DNA of 64,000 bases from Paenibacillus sp. 1011MAR3C5 (GTDB taxonomy: Bacteria > Bacillota > Bacilli > Paenibacillales > Paenibacillaceae). Of this stretch, positions 50,862-60,230 are shown piece by piece. The stretch covers positions 372,001 through 436,000 of the forward strand of contig NZ_QZCF01000005.1 of assembly GCF_003591485.1 (NCBI RefSeq), given 5' to 3'. The notes under the pieces are model-generated. The model did not search any database. It worked only from the letters and a program-made list of their open reading frames with translations, and was not told where the DNA came from. Every line of letters begins with the position of its first letter. Within the stretch, counting starts at the first letter, position 1. A program made the position numbers and the translations under genes.

Positions 50862-51317
50862 ATGGTTGTGTTTATCTGTATTCTGGTTCTGCTGGCGGGT
50901 TGTGGCCAAGATGCGTCCACTGCTGGTGTACTAACAGGTCAGGAGCCGCCAAAAGCGGATATACGGGTCGATGGCCAATTGCATGAGACGAAGCTTGGCA
51001 GCTATTGCTGGACAGCAAGATGTGTAGATACAATTGGAGCAGACGAGCAATTGAAAGGTGAAGAGCCGGTAAAAGTATCTCATGGAGCTAAGGTAGAATT
51101 TGTAATGGACTATAAGCCGTTGCCCAATAAGTTCAACGTTTTGCAAATGAAGGAAGACGGGAAGCACACAGAGCTACATGTAGCGGATCATTCTTTTCAA
51201 GCTCCTATCGAAAAGGGCGTCTATTATTACTCCTTTGGTGTATGGTGGATGGACTCTACTCGCGAGAATGTAGTGCATGGCGATGCTTTTTATCATTTTG
51301 TACTGGAAGTGGCATAG
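50862..51317 (+). CDS. Small lipoprotein, start unclear
   Basis: A lipoprotein of 151 residues from the ATG at 50862: hydrophobic MVVFICILVLLAGC with lipobox LAGC at residues 11-14, then a soluble extracellular domain with two Cys (SYCWTARCVD), and YYYSFGVWWMDSTRENVVHGDAFYHF at the end. The signal peptide lacks its positive N-region; the upstream in-frame codons read VVRLKW, which would supply it, and a GAGAGGG site at 50832 suits a start near 50845, but those codons are ATC, GTC and GTT. An unusual start is possible. No function is recognised. Confidence 0.65.
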   Translation: MVVFICILVLLAGCGQDASTAGVLTGQEPPKADIRVDGQLHETKLGSYCWTARCVDTIGADEQLKGEEPVKVSHGAKVEFVMDYKPLPNKFNVLQMKEDGKHTELHVADHSFQAPIEKGVYYYSFGVWWMDSTRENVVHGDAFYHFVLEVA

Positions 51318-51449
51318 AGGACGGAATGATGTCCTATTCTCTGCCCTCATTGTTGCTTTTTTTATGTTTAAGATATTGACTGAGAGCTAGGGGATCGCCA
51401 ATCCGTTCTTTGTTGGAAGAATACGATTGAATAATGAAAAATATGTAAC

Positions 51450-51477
51450 TTGTCGTGTAATTGTTACGTTATAGGAT
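51450..51477 (+). promoter_or_regulatory. Weak promoter with partial Zur-like core
   Basis: TTGTCG (51450) and TAGGAT (51472) are 16 bp apart. Between them GTAATTGTTAC (51457-51467) differs from the Zur core GTAATNATTAC at one position. The match is too partial to claim zinc control. Confidence 0.25.
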
Positions 51478-51521
51478 AGGGAAAGCAGGCTGAATTCAAT
51501 ACTTATGTAAGGAGTGAGAAA

Positions 51522-53012
51522 TTGAGAGGGTTCGTGTTATTGTTCGCAATCTTAATGCTTAGCGGATGTGTAAGACCAGGTGGAGATGAGCCGGAGCAAA
51601 CCGTAATGATTGACAAGCCCGATGTTGTTATTATCGGTTCTGAGATTGAGGGGGCGTATTTGGCTCGTTCCGCCAAGGATGAAGGATTATCCGTAGTCAT
51701 CCTGGATCCTAGAGAGAAAGCAGGCGGCCAGCTGCTGCAAGGTCAGATGTTATATTTGGACGAGCCGACGGACGATGCTAACAAAACCCTTCTGCAGGGA
51801 AAGGTTGAACATTTATTCACCGAGTTCAAAAAAGGGAATATACGTAAAATCGAAGATTTTGAGGCGTATTATGATACCTTGTTATCAGGCATACCTATCG
51901 AATCCGGGATTGAAATTGTAGCGATCGAAACCGATCAAAGCGGCACAGACAAACAAGCTTTGAAGAAGTTGATTTATACAAATAATGCTGGAGAAGAGAA
52001 GACCGTGGAAGCGAAGTATTGGGTGGAAAACACGGATTTTACATACTTGTCCGGTCAATTATCGAAGGATAGAATACCGGGCGTTGAAACAATATTTAAT
52101 GCGGACAAAAAGGAATATATGGCCTCATCTCTCATCATGAAGTTCAAAGGGGTCGATTGGGACACCTTCCAAAAATCCGTAATGGGAATGGACCAAGCCT
52201 CCAGGGAGGAACAATTCGGCTCAACGACTCATGTAACGAATACCTTTACGTGGGGATTTGGCAACGTGGGCAGCAGATACACTTCAAGCCGGGATGACAT
52301 TTTTTTGCGCGGGCTGAACATTTTGAATCAAAAAGACGGCGAAGCTTTAATTAATGCATTGCTGATCTATGATGTCGATCCGTCCAACCCGGAGCGGGTT
52401 GAAGAAGCTGTTGCGTTAGGCAAGGCGGAGACGGATCGAATACTGCCTCACTTGCAGAAGGAATTGCCCGGATGGGAGCATGCTGAGATCAACGGATACC
52501 CGGACTATCTGTATATTCGAGATTATGACCGGTATGAGACGGACTATGTGATTTCGGCGACAGATATGTTTTCGGGAACCATGTTCGGGGACAATGTGAG
52601 TATCGGCGGGTATGCGCTAGACATACAAGGGATCAAAACAGATCCTTGGGGCAGAGGGCTTGGAAAACCGGATAAGTACGGCATGCCGTTAAGATCGTTT
52701 ATATTGAAAGACTACTCCAATGTACTGGTTGCCGGAAAAAATGTAGGGGCCACTGCTGCAGCCTACGGCAGCGCGCGTATTCAGCCGAATACTTCGCTTG
52801 CCGGTGAGGTCATCGGCATCATTCTGGGCCAGATTGATGGGAAGAAGCAACTGGTTGATTTGACAGAAGACGACATGAAGGAACTGCATGCTTATATTAA
52901 GAAAAAATATAAGATTGAGCTAAAGGGGGAGAACGCAACGAATAAGCTTGTCAATTTTACTGAGGATGAGCTTGCTCTGATTGATAAGGGTCAATTGCAA
53001 ATAAAGAAGTAG
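51522..53012 (+). CDS. Exported FAD-dependent oxidoreductase lipoprotein
   Basis: A protein of 496 residues with a short lipoprotein signal (MRGFVLLFAILMLSGC; Cys at residue 16), then an FAD-binding fold: DVVIIGSEIEGAYLARSAKDEG near 34-55, where the usual GxGxxG is GSEIEG, and KAGGQLLQGQM. The C-terminal FAD block is VLVAGKNVGATAAAYGSARIQPN. It resembles the FAD_oxidored group of PF12831. An FAD enzyme anchored outside the membrane is uncommon, since cofactor is normally loaded in the cytoplasm. The TTG start follows TAAGGAG. Substrate is unknown. Confidence 0.75.
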   Translation: MRGFVLLFAILMLSGCVRPGGDEPEQTVMIDKPDVVIIGSEIEGAYLARSAKDEGLSVVILDPREKAGGQLLQGQMLYLDEPTDDANKTLLQGKVEHLFTEFKKGNIRKIEDFEAYYDTLLSGIPIESGIEIVAIETDQSGTDKQALKKLIYTNNAGEEKTVEAKYWVENTDFTYLSGQLSKDRIPGVETIFNADKKEYMASSLIMKFKGVDWDTFQKSVMGMDQASREEQFGSTTHVTNTFTWGFGNVGSRYTSSRDDIFLRGLNILNQKDGEALINALLIYDVDPSNPERVEEAVALGKAETDRILPHLQKELPGWEHAEINGYPDYLYIRDYDRYETDYVISATDMFSGTMFGDNVSIGGYALDIQGIKTDPWGRGLGKPDKYGMPLRSFILKDYSNVLVAGKNVGATAAAYGSARIQPNTSLAGEVIGIILGQIDGKKQLVDLTEDDMKELHAYIKKKYKIELKGENATNKLVNFTEDELALIDKGQLQIKK

Positions 53013-53118
53013 CGTAAGGTCGTCATTAGCATGAAGGGATGAAGCGCAACATTTTTTCACCCGCTGCGTTTAGTACAGTAGCAATAATCATCATATATAG
53101 ATGGAGCAGGTGAAATAT

Positions 53119-54660
53119 ATGAAACAATCAGCTGTGAAGCTTCTTCTGGCAGCATCGCTTACCTTCGGTACGACCATAACTGTCTTGCCGTCAGAGATGC
53201 ATGCGGCCACTATTGCAGATATCAACCTAAACAATGCAACTGATGCGATTGAGCGTGCCCATTCGTTGAATCTCATTCCTAAAGGAGCAAGGGCCACAGT
53301 CAAGCAAAACGACGATAAGTGGTACGTCACCTTCCAGAAGGATGAGAAGGATGAAGGAGGCAACCCATTTCACACGGGTCATGCTGTCCTGTATGCGAAG
53401 GATGGGCGTGTGGCTAAATATGCAGTAAGCCTGAGATCGAGCTTTAGAGGCGAGCCTGGCGATAATCCTGATGATGAAAGCAAATTGAACTATTCGATCA
53501 ATGAAGTAAACACGATCGCAATGGAGTTTATCGAACAGCAAGACTGGAAGCTGGAGGATAGCTGGATGTTCAATCCGTATCCTCTCGCCGAAAACAATAC
53601 GAAATTCGATTCCAAACGATTCCATAGTGTCCGCTTTGATCGTGCTCATGATGAGATCCGCGATGCATGGGATGGGGCAAGCGTTACGGTAGACCGCCGG
53701 ACCGGTGAAGTTAACGCCTACTACGTGGATTGGGAAGAGCGCACTTACACACCGGAACTAGCAAGCGAGGCAACGCCAATCAGTCTGAATGAAGCAGGTA
53801 CGCGCTTCTACGATGAGATCGAGCCCTTTCTCATGTGGCAAGGCATTAAGGATCCGGAGCAGCCGCAGCTGGTGTATGCGCTTAACCAGCAATACATCAT
53901 GGCAATCGACGGCACGTTTCCTAAGGAATATCAATGGGAGAACCCTTCCTTTGAAGAGAAAATAAAACCCGGTTATTCCAGCTGGACCGCAAAAAAACGA
54001 CTGCTAAGCATGTATGATCTCAACCTGGAATATATAGATGGCAAGCTTGCTTACCGGCTTAGACTCAAACCGGAAATCACGTATTTCATGGACGGCTGGC
54101 ATCCGACGATTGACGCCCATTCGGGGAAATGGCTTAATTTCTTGAACGAACCGATCGAGACGACGTTTCCTCCCGCCGGAGATTGGCTAATCCATGCTGC
54201 GCCGATAGATAAAATCGGGTATGATGCCGCAATGGTATGGAATAATGAGCTGCTTCGCCTGGAGAACGAGCCATTTATACAAAAGAGCCATACGCTTGTT
54301 CCATTCCGTGAGCTGCTGGAGAAGCTGGACGCCAAGATCAAGTGGGATTCCGAAGCACGGAAAGTTTCCGCCAGCAAGGGAGGCACCACAATTGTGCTGA
54401 CAGTGGATTCCGAAACGGCCTATATGAATGGCAAAGCCATTAAACTGGAAGAACCTGCTCGTTTGAAAAAGGGACGCACGTATATACCGGCCCGGATCGT
54501 GCTCGAGGCATTCGGAGCAAAGGTTAACTGGGATCGGGATGCCAGATTCATCCTGGTCACAACCGAAGATTCGCTGCCGCAGTTATCCCCGGCAGAGCTG
54601 AAGCGTTACCGCTTCCAGGCGCAGCTTAACTGGGAGAACAAGGCGGCCCAGCAGGATTGA
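53119..54660 (+). CDS. Secreted YcdB/YcdC-like protein with copper-amine-oxidase-N domain
   Basis: A secreted protein of 513 residues: signal peptide of about 30 residues (MKQSAVKLLLAASL ... EMHA-AT), YcdB/YcdC-type repeats over about 35-380 (ISLNEAGTRFYDEIEPFL, repeated hydrophobic/acidic strands), and a C-terminal stalk-type domain of the copper amine oxidase N1 group (TLVPFRELLEKLDAKIKWDSEARKV and RTYIPARIVLEAFGAKVNWD). Paenibacillus encodes many such surface proteins; the stalk domain alone does not imply oxidase activity. The ATG at 53119 has GGAGCAGGTG upstream. Its role is unknown. Confidence 0.75.
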   Translation: MKQSAVKLLLAASLTFGTTITVLPSEMHAATIADINLNNATDAIERAHSLNLIPKGARATVKQNDDKWYVTFQKDEKDEGGNPFHTGHAVLYAKDGRVAKYAVSLRSSFRGEPGDNPDDESKLNYSINEVNTIAMEFIEQQDWKLEDSWMFNPYPLAENNTKFDSKRFHSVRFDRAHDEIRDAWDGASVTVDRRTGEVNAYYVDWEERTYTPELASEATPISLNEAGTRFYDEIEPFLMWQGIKDPEQPQLVYALNQQYIMAIDGTFPKEYQWENPSFEEKIKPGYSSWTAKKRLLSMYDLNLEYIDGKLAYRLRLKPEITYFMDGWHPTIDAHSGKWLNFLNEPIETTFPPAGDWLIHAAPIDKIGYDAAMVWNNELLRLENEPFIQKSHTLVPFRELLEKLDAKIKWDSEARKVSASKGGTTIVLTVDSETAYMNGKAIKLEEPARLKKGRTYIPARIVLEAFGAKVNWDRDARFILVTTEDSLPQLSPAELKRYRFQAQLNWENKAAQQD

Positions 54661-54706
54661 AGTGTGCGTGGCTCATCATACCCAGCAACCCTAAAAAAGT
54701 GCGCGA

Positions 54707-54735
54707 GCGATTTCCTTTAGGAAATCGTTTTTTTT
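54707..54735 (+). terminator. Rho-independent terminator
   Basis: CGATTTCC and GGAAATCG pair around TTTA, followed by eight or more T. Confidence 0.88.
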
Positions 54736-54887
54736 AAAAATTCGCTCGAATTTTGACTAGTTTTGCATGAGACAGACTTCGACAGAAACATTTTCCTCAG
54801 TCATGTCGTTAAAGAGATATTCGCTGGCTCGCATCCCGTTACGGAAAAATAGACGTTCCAGCAAAAAAACATGGGAGGACTGCAATT

Positions 54888-56954
54888 ATGAGGAAAATCG
54901 CTCTTGCAATGCTTGCATTAACATTACTGCTCGGATTGGCTATTCCGGACGCGGGAGCGTCGTCGCTCACGACGGAGGAGAAATTCCAGGTATTGAAGCA
55001 GAAAGGAATTATGACCGGGTTCGAGGACGGATCATCCCGACTCAATGAGTCCATGTCGCGTGAACAATTCGCTACGGTGCTCTATAAGCTGCTTGAATTG
55101 CCTCAATCCAATTCCACGCCAAGCTTCGTGGATGTGCTGAAGACGCGCTGGTCGTACACGGCGATACAAGCGGTACGAGGTGCTAATCTAATGGTCGGGA
55201 AAGGAAATAACAAATTTGCGCCAACTGCTCCGGTGAAGGTCGAGGAGCTGGCCGCCATCCTGCTGAAAGTAAATAATACTCCATCAAACTCGAATATTTC
55301 GTTTACGGGCAAGGTATCCGCCTGGGCCAAAGGAGCGGTTGGAACCGCACTTAGCAAGGGCTGGATCGAACCTCGGAATGACTATACCGTCAACGCTACG
55401 CGTGCTGTGCTTGTAGATGCGGCCTATGCGGTATATTCTGGCTGGGATACCGCGCTTGATGTGAGATCGGTAGAGGCGGTAGACATTCAACTGGTACGAG
55501 TCAACCTGAAAACAAGGATCGATTCGGTGGATACTAACAGATTCTCGCTTCGCGATGATCGCGGCAACAATGTGGCAATCGCATACGCAACAGTGGCAGG
55601 AGACGGTTATTCCGTGCTGCTCACAACAGGTTATCAGGCAGAGAACCGCACTCATTATCTCACCATCGACGGCAAGTCATGGACCTTTGCTTCTACAAAG
55701 TCAGATTCGACGAAACCGACGATTACCGGATTTGAACGGTTAGGTGCTCGGGTGTATGTCCTGTCCTTCTCTGAGCAGGTGGATTCAGCCTCTGCGACGA
55801 ATACCAATAACTACTCCTTCTCCGGTGGGCTCAGAATTACATCTCTGCAGCTGTCATCAGATAAGAGACAGGTGACGCTGACCACTTCAAGCCAGACGAA
55901 CAATACCAAGTACTGGCTGACCGTTAAGAACATCAAGGATCTCGCCGGCAATACGATGAATACCCGCTCAGATTTGTCGGTCGTTGGCAATGATGATGGG
56001 ACTAAGCCGACTATCGTAGAATCGGAATTCAGGGTCAATACAGATGCGTCCTTGACCATTAAATTCAGCGAGCCGGTGAAAAAAGATGTTGCTGTACAGA
56101 CGGGACGTTACAGCATTAGCGGCCTGTCGATTGTATCCGCAAGTCTGGACACCGAGGGACGCACGGTTACGCTTCGGACCTCCGCCCAAAAGGACAAAAC
56201 CGTTTACAGCCTAACCGTATCCGGCATTCCCGATCTGGCAGGCAATGTGATGGATACGAAAACAGGGCTTCTATTTGGCGGCATATCCAATCCTGTACTG
56301 CCGGTTAAGCTTCAGAGCATTGCGGCAATTAACGAGAACACGATCGAGATCTCATTTGACAGAGATATCAGCGACGCAGATGTTAGCTCGTTAGGGGCAG
56401 CCATTCTGAAGGATAATGGCAGCAACATCAATAATAACGGATGGAGCAAATATGCTGTACGCAAGGCCGGGACGAATCGTGTGGTGACTGTCCAATTCCG
56501 TACCGGAAATGATCCGAACCCGAACTTGTTCCAAGCAGGTCATGTCTATACAGCAAGGGTAACGGGGGTAACCTCGCTTCTTGCGCAGGACGGCGCGAAT
56601 GAAACAACGTTTGCAGGAACGGTAACGGTTAACGATCTTCCTTACGCGAAGCAAGTCGTTGTATTGAACCGTTCAACCATAAAAGTGTTGTTCAGCGAGC
56701 CCGTGAAAAATGTGAATGCACAGTCCTTCACGTTGAAGGAACGTGACGGAGATGCCGTTGCCATATCGGGCGACGACCTGAACAACACGAACGCTGTCGT
56801 CACCGAAGTAACGCTGAAGCTGTCCAAGGAATTAACCTCAGGCAAGGTATATGAACTCGGGTTCAAAGCGGGCATTACCGACGCAGCAGGCTTCAACGGA
56901 TGGAAGACGAAAAACGGCAACGAGGATATCAATATTTTGTTCACAGGGTCATAA
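54888..56954 (+). CDS. S-layer-homology protein with SbsA Ig-like repeats
   Basis: A surface protein of 688 residues: signal peptide to about residue 24 (DAGA-SS), two or three S-layer homology modules over about 25-190 (MTGFEDGSSRLNESMSREQFATVLYKLL; MVGKGNNKFAPTAPVKVEELAAILLK), then four or five SbsA-type Ig-like units (KPTITGFERLGARVYVLSFSEQV; KPTIVESEFRVNTDASLTIKFSEPV; and later copies with ISFDRDI and VLFSEPV). The SLH part binds secondary cell-wall polymer; the repeats project outwards. No enzyme domain is seen, so it is probably an S-layer or adhesion component. The start follows GGGAGGACTG. Confidence 0.85.
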   Translation: MRKIALAMLALTLLLGLAIPDAGASSLTTEEKFQVLKQKGIMTGFEDGSSRLNESMSREQFATVLYKLLELPQSNSTPSFVDVLKTRWSYTAIQAVRGANLMVGKGNNKFAPTAPVKVEELAAILLKVNNTPSNSNISFTGKVSAWAKGAVGTALSKGWIEPRNDYTVNATRAVLVDAAYAVYSGWDTALDVRSVEAVDIQLVRVNLKTRIDSVDTNRFSLRDDRGNNVAIAYATVAGDGYSVLLTTGYQAENRTHYLTIDGKSWTFASTKSDSTKPTITGFERLGARVYVLSFSEQVDSASATNTNNYSFSGGLRITSLQLSSDKRQVTLTTSSQTNNTKYWLTVKNIKDLAGNTMNTRSDLSVVGNDDGTKPTIVESEFRVNTDASLTIKFSEPVKKDVAVQTGRYSISGLSIVSASLDTEGRTVTLRTSAQKDKTVYSLTVSGIPDLAGNVMDTKTGLLFGGISNPVLPVKLQSIAAINENTIEISFDRDISDADVSSLGAAILKDNGSNINNNGWSKYAVRKAGTNRVVTVQFRTGNDPNPNLFQAGHVYTARVTGVTSLLAQDGANETTFAGTVTVNDLPYAKQVVVLNRSTIKVLFSEPVKNVNAQSFTLKERDGDAVAISGDDLNNTNAVVTEVTLKLSKELTSGKVYELGFKAGITDAAGFNGWKTKNGNEDINILFTGS

Positions 56955-56983
56955 TAAGCTTCTAGAAAATAGGCATGGAAAAC

Positions 56984-57023
56984 AACAAACAGCAGCCATC
57001 TTAAAGATCGGCTGCTGTTTGTT
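56984..57023 (+). terminator. Rho-independent terminator
   Basis: AACAAACAGCAGCC and GGCTGCTGTTTGTT form a 14-bp perfect stem after the S-layer-homology gene. Confidence 0.85.
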
Positions 57024-57121
57024 ATTGCTGAGATCTGCCCGACAGCCAGTAGCAGGGTCTAAAACAAAGGGAATGATCATAGGATACAAACTGTTGTTAC
57101 TAAATTTGGGAGGGATTAGGA

Positions 57122-57505
57122 ATGAACAAAAAATGGGTTGTCACCTTATTAAGCGCAGTTATGTTATTGGCTTCATTTACTTACGTTTTTGCGGCTACAC
57201 ACACCTCTACCGCAACGGTGACTGGTGGATCTTCACCCATGACCAAGAGCGGGTCCAAGATTACGGGGGGACATAAATATGCTAAACTCACTTGCACGGG
57301 CAGCGGATCTGCGGTGGCAGGAATGTGTGTGGTCATGCAGGGGACGACAACCGTTGTAACGGAAGTGGTGGATACAGCCAATAAAACAAAAACGAATGAC
57401 GTCTATCTTGCCGGGGGCAAAGAGTATCATGTCGTCGTCAGCTATGTGGATGAATATACGAATACAGGCGCTACTGTGAAAGGTACATTGACTTACACCG
57501 ATTAA
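57122..57505 (+). CDS. Small secreted beta-rich protein
   Basis: A secreted protein of 127 residues. Residues 1-24 are a signal peptide (MNKKWVVTLL ... YVFA-AT). The mature part of about 100 residues is rich in Thr, Gly and Val with alternating strands (HTSTATVTGG, TTTVVTEVVDTANKT, YHVVVSYVDEY, ATVKGTLTYTD) and has two Cys (LTCTGSG, GMCVV) that may form a disulfide. It resembles the secreted proteins at 4634 and 17942 in size and style but not clearly in sequence. The start follows GGGAGGG. No function known. Confidence 0.65.
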   Translation: MNKKWVVTLLSAVMLLASFTYVFAATHTSTATVTGGSSPMTKSGSKITGGHKYAKLTCTGSGSAVAGMCVVMQGTTTVVTEVVDTANKTKTNDVYLAGGKEYHVVVSYVDEYTNTGATVKGTLTYTD

Positions 57506-57561
57506 TCTCGCGGAGCCCGATCTTGAGCGTTAAGGATTGAAACATCAATCTAGTTGAAAAA

Positions 57562-57592
57562 ACCAGTCGTCAGTAAACCATCGACGACTGGT
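57562..57592 (-). terminator. Terminator of the ars operon
   Basis: ACCAGTCGTC and GACGACTGGT pair; on the minus strand the stem is followed by TTTTTTC, so it terminates the arsenic operon and may also stop the convergent plus-strand gene. Confidence 0.75.
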
Positions 57593-57611
57593 CATTTCGT
57601 TTCGTATGAGA

Positions 57612-58031
57612 TTATCCCTCTTCCAAGAACGTTTCAATCCGATTCTTAATGGCATCCCGGACATTCCGGAATTGCTTCATAATCTCTTCGTCAGTACCAG
57701 TTGCCTTGGCAGGATCATCAAATCCCCAATGCCACTTGGCGACATTCGGATTGGAGATAACTGGACAGTGTTCATCAGCATGGCCGCAAAGTGTGATCAC
57801 ATATTGAGCGCGATTCAGCACTTCAGGGTCAATTACATCCGACGAGTGGTTGCTAATGTCGACACCGGCTTCTTTCATAACCTGTACAGCTCTAGGATTC
57901 AAACCGTGAGCCTCAAGCCCCGCGCTTTTCACCTCATAGTGATCACTGCCGAGAGCCTTCAAAAAACCATCGGCGATTTGGCTTCTGCAAGAGTTTCCTG
58001 TACATAAGAAGTATACGAGTTTCTTTTCCAT
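57612..58031 (-). CDS. arsC: Arsenate reductase, thioredoxin-coupled
   Basis: A low-molecular-weight-phosphatase-type arsenate reductase of 139 residues. The P-loop CTGNSCR (C10 to R16) and the redox pair Cys82/Cys89 (LCGHADEHC) match the S. aureus/B. subtilis ArsC mechanism, in which three Cys act in turn and thioredoxin resets the enzyme. It reduces arsenate to arsenite for export by the neighbouring pump. It is the last gene of the ars operon, 22 bp after arsB. Confidence 0.93.
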   Translation of the reverse strand: MEKKLVYFLCTGNSCRSQIADGFLKALGSDHYEVKSAGLEAHGLNPRAVQVMKEAGVDISNHSSDVIDPEVLNRAQYVITLCGHADEHCPVISNPNVAKWHWGFDDPAKATGTDEEIMKQFRNVRDAIKNRIETFLEEG

Positions 58032-58053
58032 CCTAATGACGCTCCTTTTATTG

Positions 58054-59346
58054 TTATTGGATCCAGCTCAGCCACAGGTAGAGTCCGGCCAGTGTCATAA
58101 ATAAAACAGGAAGAGTTAAGACGATACCTGTTTTAAAGTAGTATCCCCAGGTGATTTTTACCCCTTTTTTCGAGAGAACATGGAGCCAAAGCAAGGTAGC
58201 GAGTGATCCGATTGGCGTCATTTTTGGACCAAGGTCTGAGCCGATCACATTCGCGTAGATGAGTGCTTCGCGAAGGATACCTGTCGTATCCGTTCCTTGA
58301 ATCGCCAGCGCATCTATCATGACGGTAGGCATGTTATTCATAACAGAGGAGAGAAGGGCTGCGATAAATCCCGTTCCCATGGCAGCCATGAATAATCCTT
58401 GATCCGCGGTCCATTGAAATACCTTGCCCAACTGATCGGTCAGTCCCGCGTTACGTAGTCCGTAGACCACGACATACATGCCCATGGAGAACATAACGAC
58501 CGACCATGGAGCGCCTTTGATAATAGAGCCGGTTTTAATTGCTGTACTCTTGCGGGAAGCAACTATAAAGAGGATGGCTGCAGCACCTGCCACAATGGAA
58601 ACCGGAATATGAACAAATTCACTAAGAAGGTAAGCGATTAAAAGTATGGCTAAGATGAACCATGAAAGCTTAAACATGCGAGGGTCTTTAATCGCTTCTT
58701 TTGGTTGCCTTAACTGAGTCAGGTCATAACTTTTTGGTATGCTTTTGCGGAATAATAGGAACAGAACGAGTAAGCTTGCTCCAACGGAAAACATAGTAGG
58801 GACCATCATTCGAGAAGCGTATTCAACAAATCCGATGGCGAAAAAATCAGATGATACAATGTTAACTAAGTTGCTGACGACAAACGGCAGAGAAGCTGTA
58901 TCAGATATAAATCCACTCGCCATTATAAATGGAAGGATCATCCGATCATCGAACTTCAAGGCTCTAACCATGGCAAGAACGATAGGGGTTAGAATCAGAG
59001 CAGCACCGTCATTGGCAAAGAATGCTGCAACCGCCGCTCCCAGAAGGACCACATAAGTAAACATCAGATAGCCGTTGCCTCTTGCAAATCGTGCCATATG
59101 CAGGGCTGACCATTCGAAGAACCCGATTTCGTCTAAGATCAGAGAGATTAGAATAACCGCTACGAACGCTAGTGTTGCATTCCAGACAATGGACGCCACA
59201 TCCATGACATCCTGGAAATTCACAACGCCAACGAATAAAGTGAGCAATGCACCTCCGACGGCTGAATAGCCAATATTCAGTCCCTTCGGCTGCCAGATAA
59301 CCAATGCTAATGTGATGATGAAGATTACTGAAGCGAGTACGGGCAT
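58054..59346 (-). CDS. arsB: Arsenite efflux permease ArsB
   Basis: An integral membrane arsenite/antimonite exporter of about 430 residues and 12 helices. Conserved blocks are [46 protein letters not shown] and [23 protein letters not shown]. The ATG at 59346 is 14 nt from GGAGG; a TTG directly upstream at 59349 is better spaced and may be used. It lies between arsR and arsC. Confidence 0.93.
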   Translation of the reverse strand: MPVLASVIFIITLALVIWQPKGLNIGYSAVGGALLTLFVGVVNFQDVMDVASIVWNATLAFVAVILISLILDEIGFFEWSALHMARFARGNGYLMFTYVVLLGAAVAAFFANDGAALILTPIVLAMVRALKFDDRMILPFIMASGFISDTASLPFVVSNLVNIVSSDFFAIGFVEYASRMMVPTMFSVGASLLVLFLLFRKSIPKSYDLTQLRQPKEAIKDPRMFKLSWFILAILLIAYLLSEFVHIPVSIVAGAAAILFIVASRKSTAIKTGSIIKGAPWSVVMFSMGMYVVVYGLRNAGLTDQLGKVFQWTADQGLFMAAMGTGFIAALLSSVMNNMPTVMIDALAIQGTDTTGILREALIYANVIGSDLGPKMTPIGSLATLLWLHVLSKKGVKITWGYYFKTGIVLTLPVLFMTLAGLYLWLSWIQ

Positions 59347-59368
59347 CAAGTTCGTTTGTTCCTCCTGA

Positions 59369-59692
59369 CTAATGACAACGCTTATTGTCTTTGCTTAATA
59401 GATCCAACTTGTACGCCATTGAAGGCAAGGATTGAAGGAGCCCATGCAAGTAATCTTTACCCTCCATATTCAACGAGTAATAGATCCATTGAGCTTTGCG
59501 GCTTTCAACCACCAGTCCGCCATTCTTCAATTTTCTAAGATGCTGGCTGACATTTGGCTGAGTGGTGTCCAGCAATTCGGCTATATCGCAAACACATAGT
59601 TCCCGCTCTCTCAATAAGGAGAGGATGGTTAATCTTGAATGATCTGCGAGCAGCTTCATTGTGTCTACAAGCTGATCCATAGTTATACGCAC
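59369..59692 (-). CDS. arsR: ArsR family arsenic-responsive repressor
   Basis: A winged-helix repressor of 107 residues with the arsenite site [11 protein letters not shown] in the recognition-region helix and the DNA-reading helix [17 protein letters not shown]. Arsenite binding to the CxC pair releases it from the operator. The GTG start at 59692 is 6 nt from AAAGGAGG; the longer frame to 59725 runs past the ribosome binding site. It represses the operon arsR-arsB-arsC. Confidence 0.9.
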   Translation of the reverse strand: MRITMDQLVDTMKLLADHSRLTILSLLRERELCVCDIAELLDTTQPNVSQHLRKLKNGGLVVESRKAQWIYYSLNMEGKDYLHGLLQSLPSMAYKLDLLSKDNKRCH

Positions 59693-59734
59693 GTATAGCC
59701 TCCTTTTGTTGCATAAGTCTAGCACGCTCCACTA

Positions 59735-59775
59735 AATATATAATCAACTGATTATATAAGCAAGTGATTATATAG
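59735..59775 (-). promoter_or_regulatory. ars promoter and tandem ArsR operator
   Basis: On the minus strand, TTGCTT (59763-59758) and TATATT (59740-59735) are spaced by 17 bp. Two 16-bp direct repeats of TATATAATCA(C/G)TTG(C/A)T, plus a third TATATA, cover the -35, spacer and -10. ArsR binding across them would block RNA polymerase. Confidence 0.7.
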
Positions 59776-59909
59776 ATTGTCTAATTTAAGATAATGTAAA
59801 GATGTTTAATACGTACTTGATTGTCGAATCTATGGTATCGTACTAGTAGTATAGATCCACATACGGTCTCACGCTAAAATGATCAGGAGGAACTGGGGAA
59901 GCATTCAAA

Positions 59910-60101
59910 TTGGAATGCGATACCTGCCAATACCACAATCCTATTTTTGTAGGCTTAGGTTTTTCGTATCTGTCACTACAGTCGATTGCCTCGTTTGTTC
60001 ATGATCCTGATCTAAAGCGGCACAACGTCCCTATCCAGCTAAGCTGTCCAGCTTGCAACGAGGGCTTGCTTAAGGCGACGTTCTATATGGATTGGGATTA
60101 A
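59910..60101 (+). CDS. Zinc-ribbon mini-protein
   Basis: A protein of 63 residues from a TTG at 59910. Two CxxC pairs, CDTC at the start and CPAC near residue 46, frame a hydrophobic middle (IFVGLGFSYLSLQSI) and fit a zinc-ribbon fold. AGGAGG lies 19 nt upstream and GGGGAAG nearer, so the start is a little uncertain. It is closed by a very strong terminator, supporting a real gene. No function is recognised. Confidence 0.6.
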   Translation: MECDTCQYHNPIFVGLGFSYLSLQSIASFVHDPDLKRHNVPIQLSCPACNEGLLKATFYMDWD

Positions 60102-60146
60102 AGACAGCAGCTAAAGCGTAACCGCTTTAGCTGCTGTCTTTTTTTC
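60102..60146 (+). terminator. Rho-independent terminator
   Basis: AGACAGCAGCTAAAGCG and CGCTTTAGCTGCTGTCT form a 17-bp perfect stem with a TAAC loop and a T-run. Confidence 0.93.
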
Positions 60147-60230
60147 CAGCTGCCCAATAAGAAGTGACGATGTGTAGATTTGCCACCATCCAGTAATACT
60201 AAGACAAGCATTTTCTAGGAGTGGGTAAAT

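Noticed and set aside
51457..51467. Zur box before the FAD lipoprotein gene
   Set aside because: The core has a mismatch and the flanks do not fit; kept only as a low-confidence regulatory note.
53119..54660. Copper amine oxidase enzyme
   Set aside because: Only the small N1-type stalk domain is present; the catalytic domain is absent.
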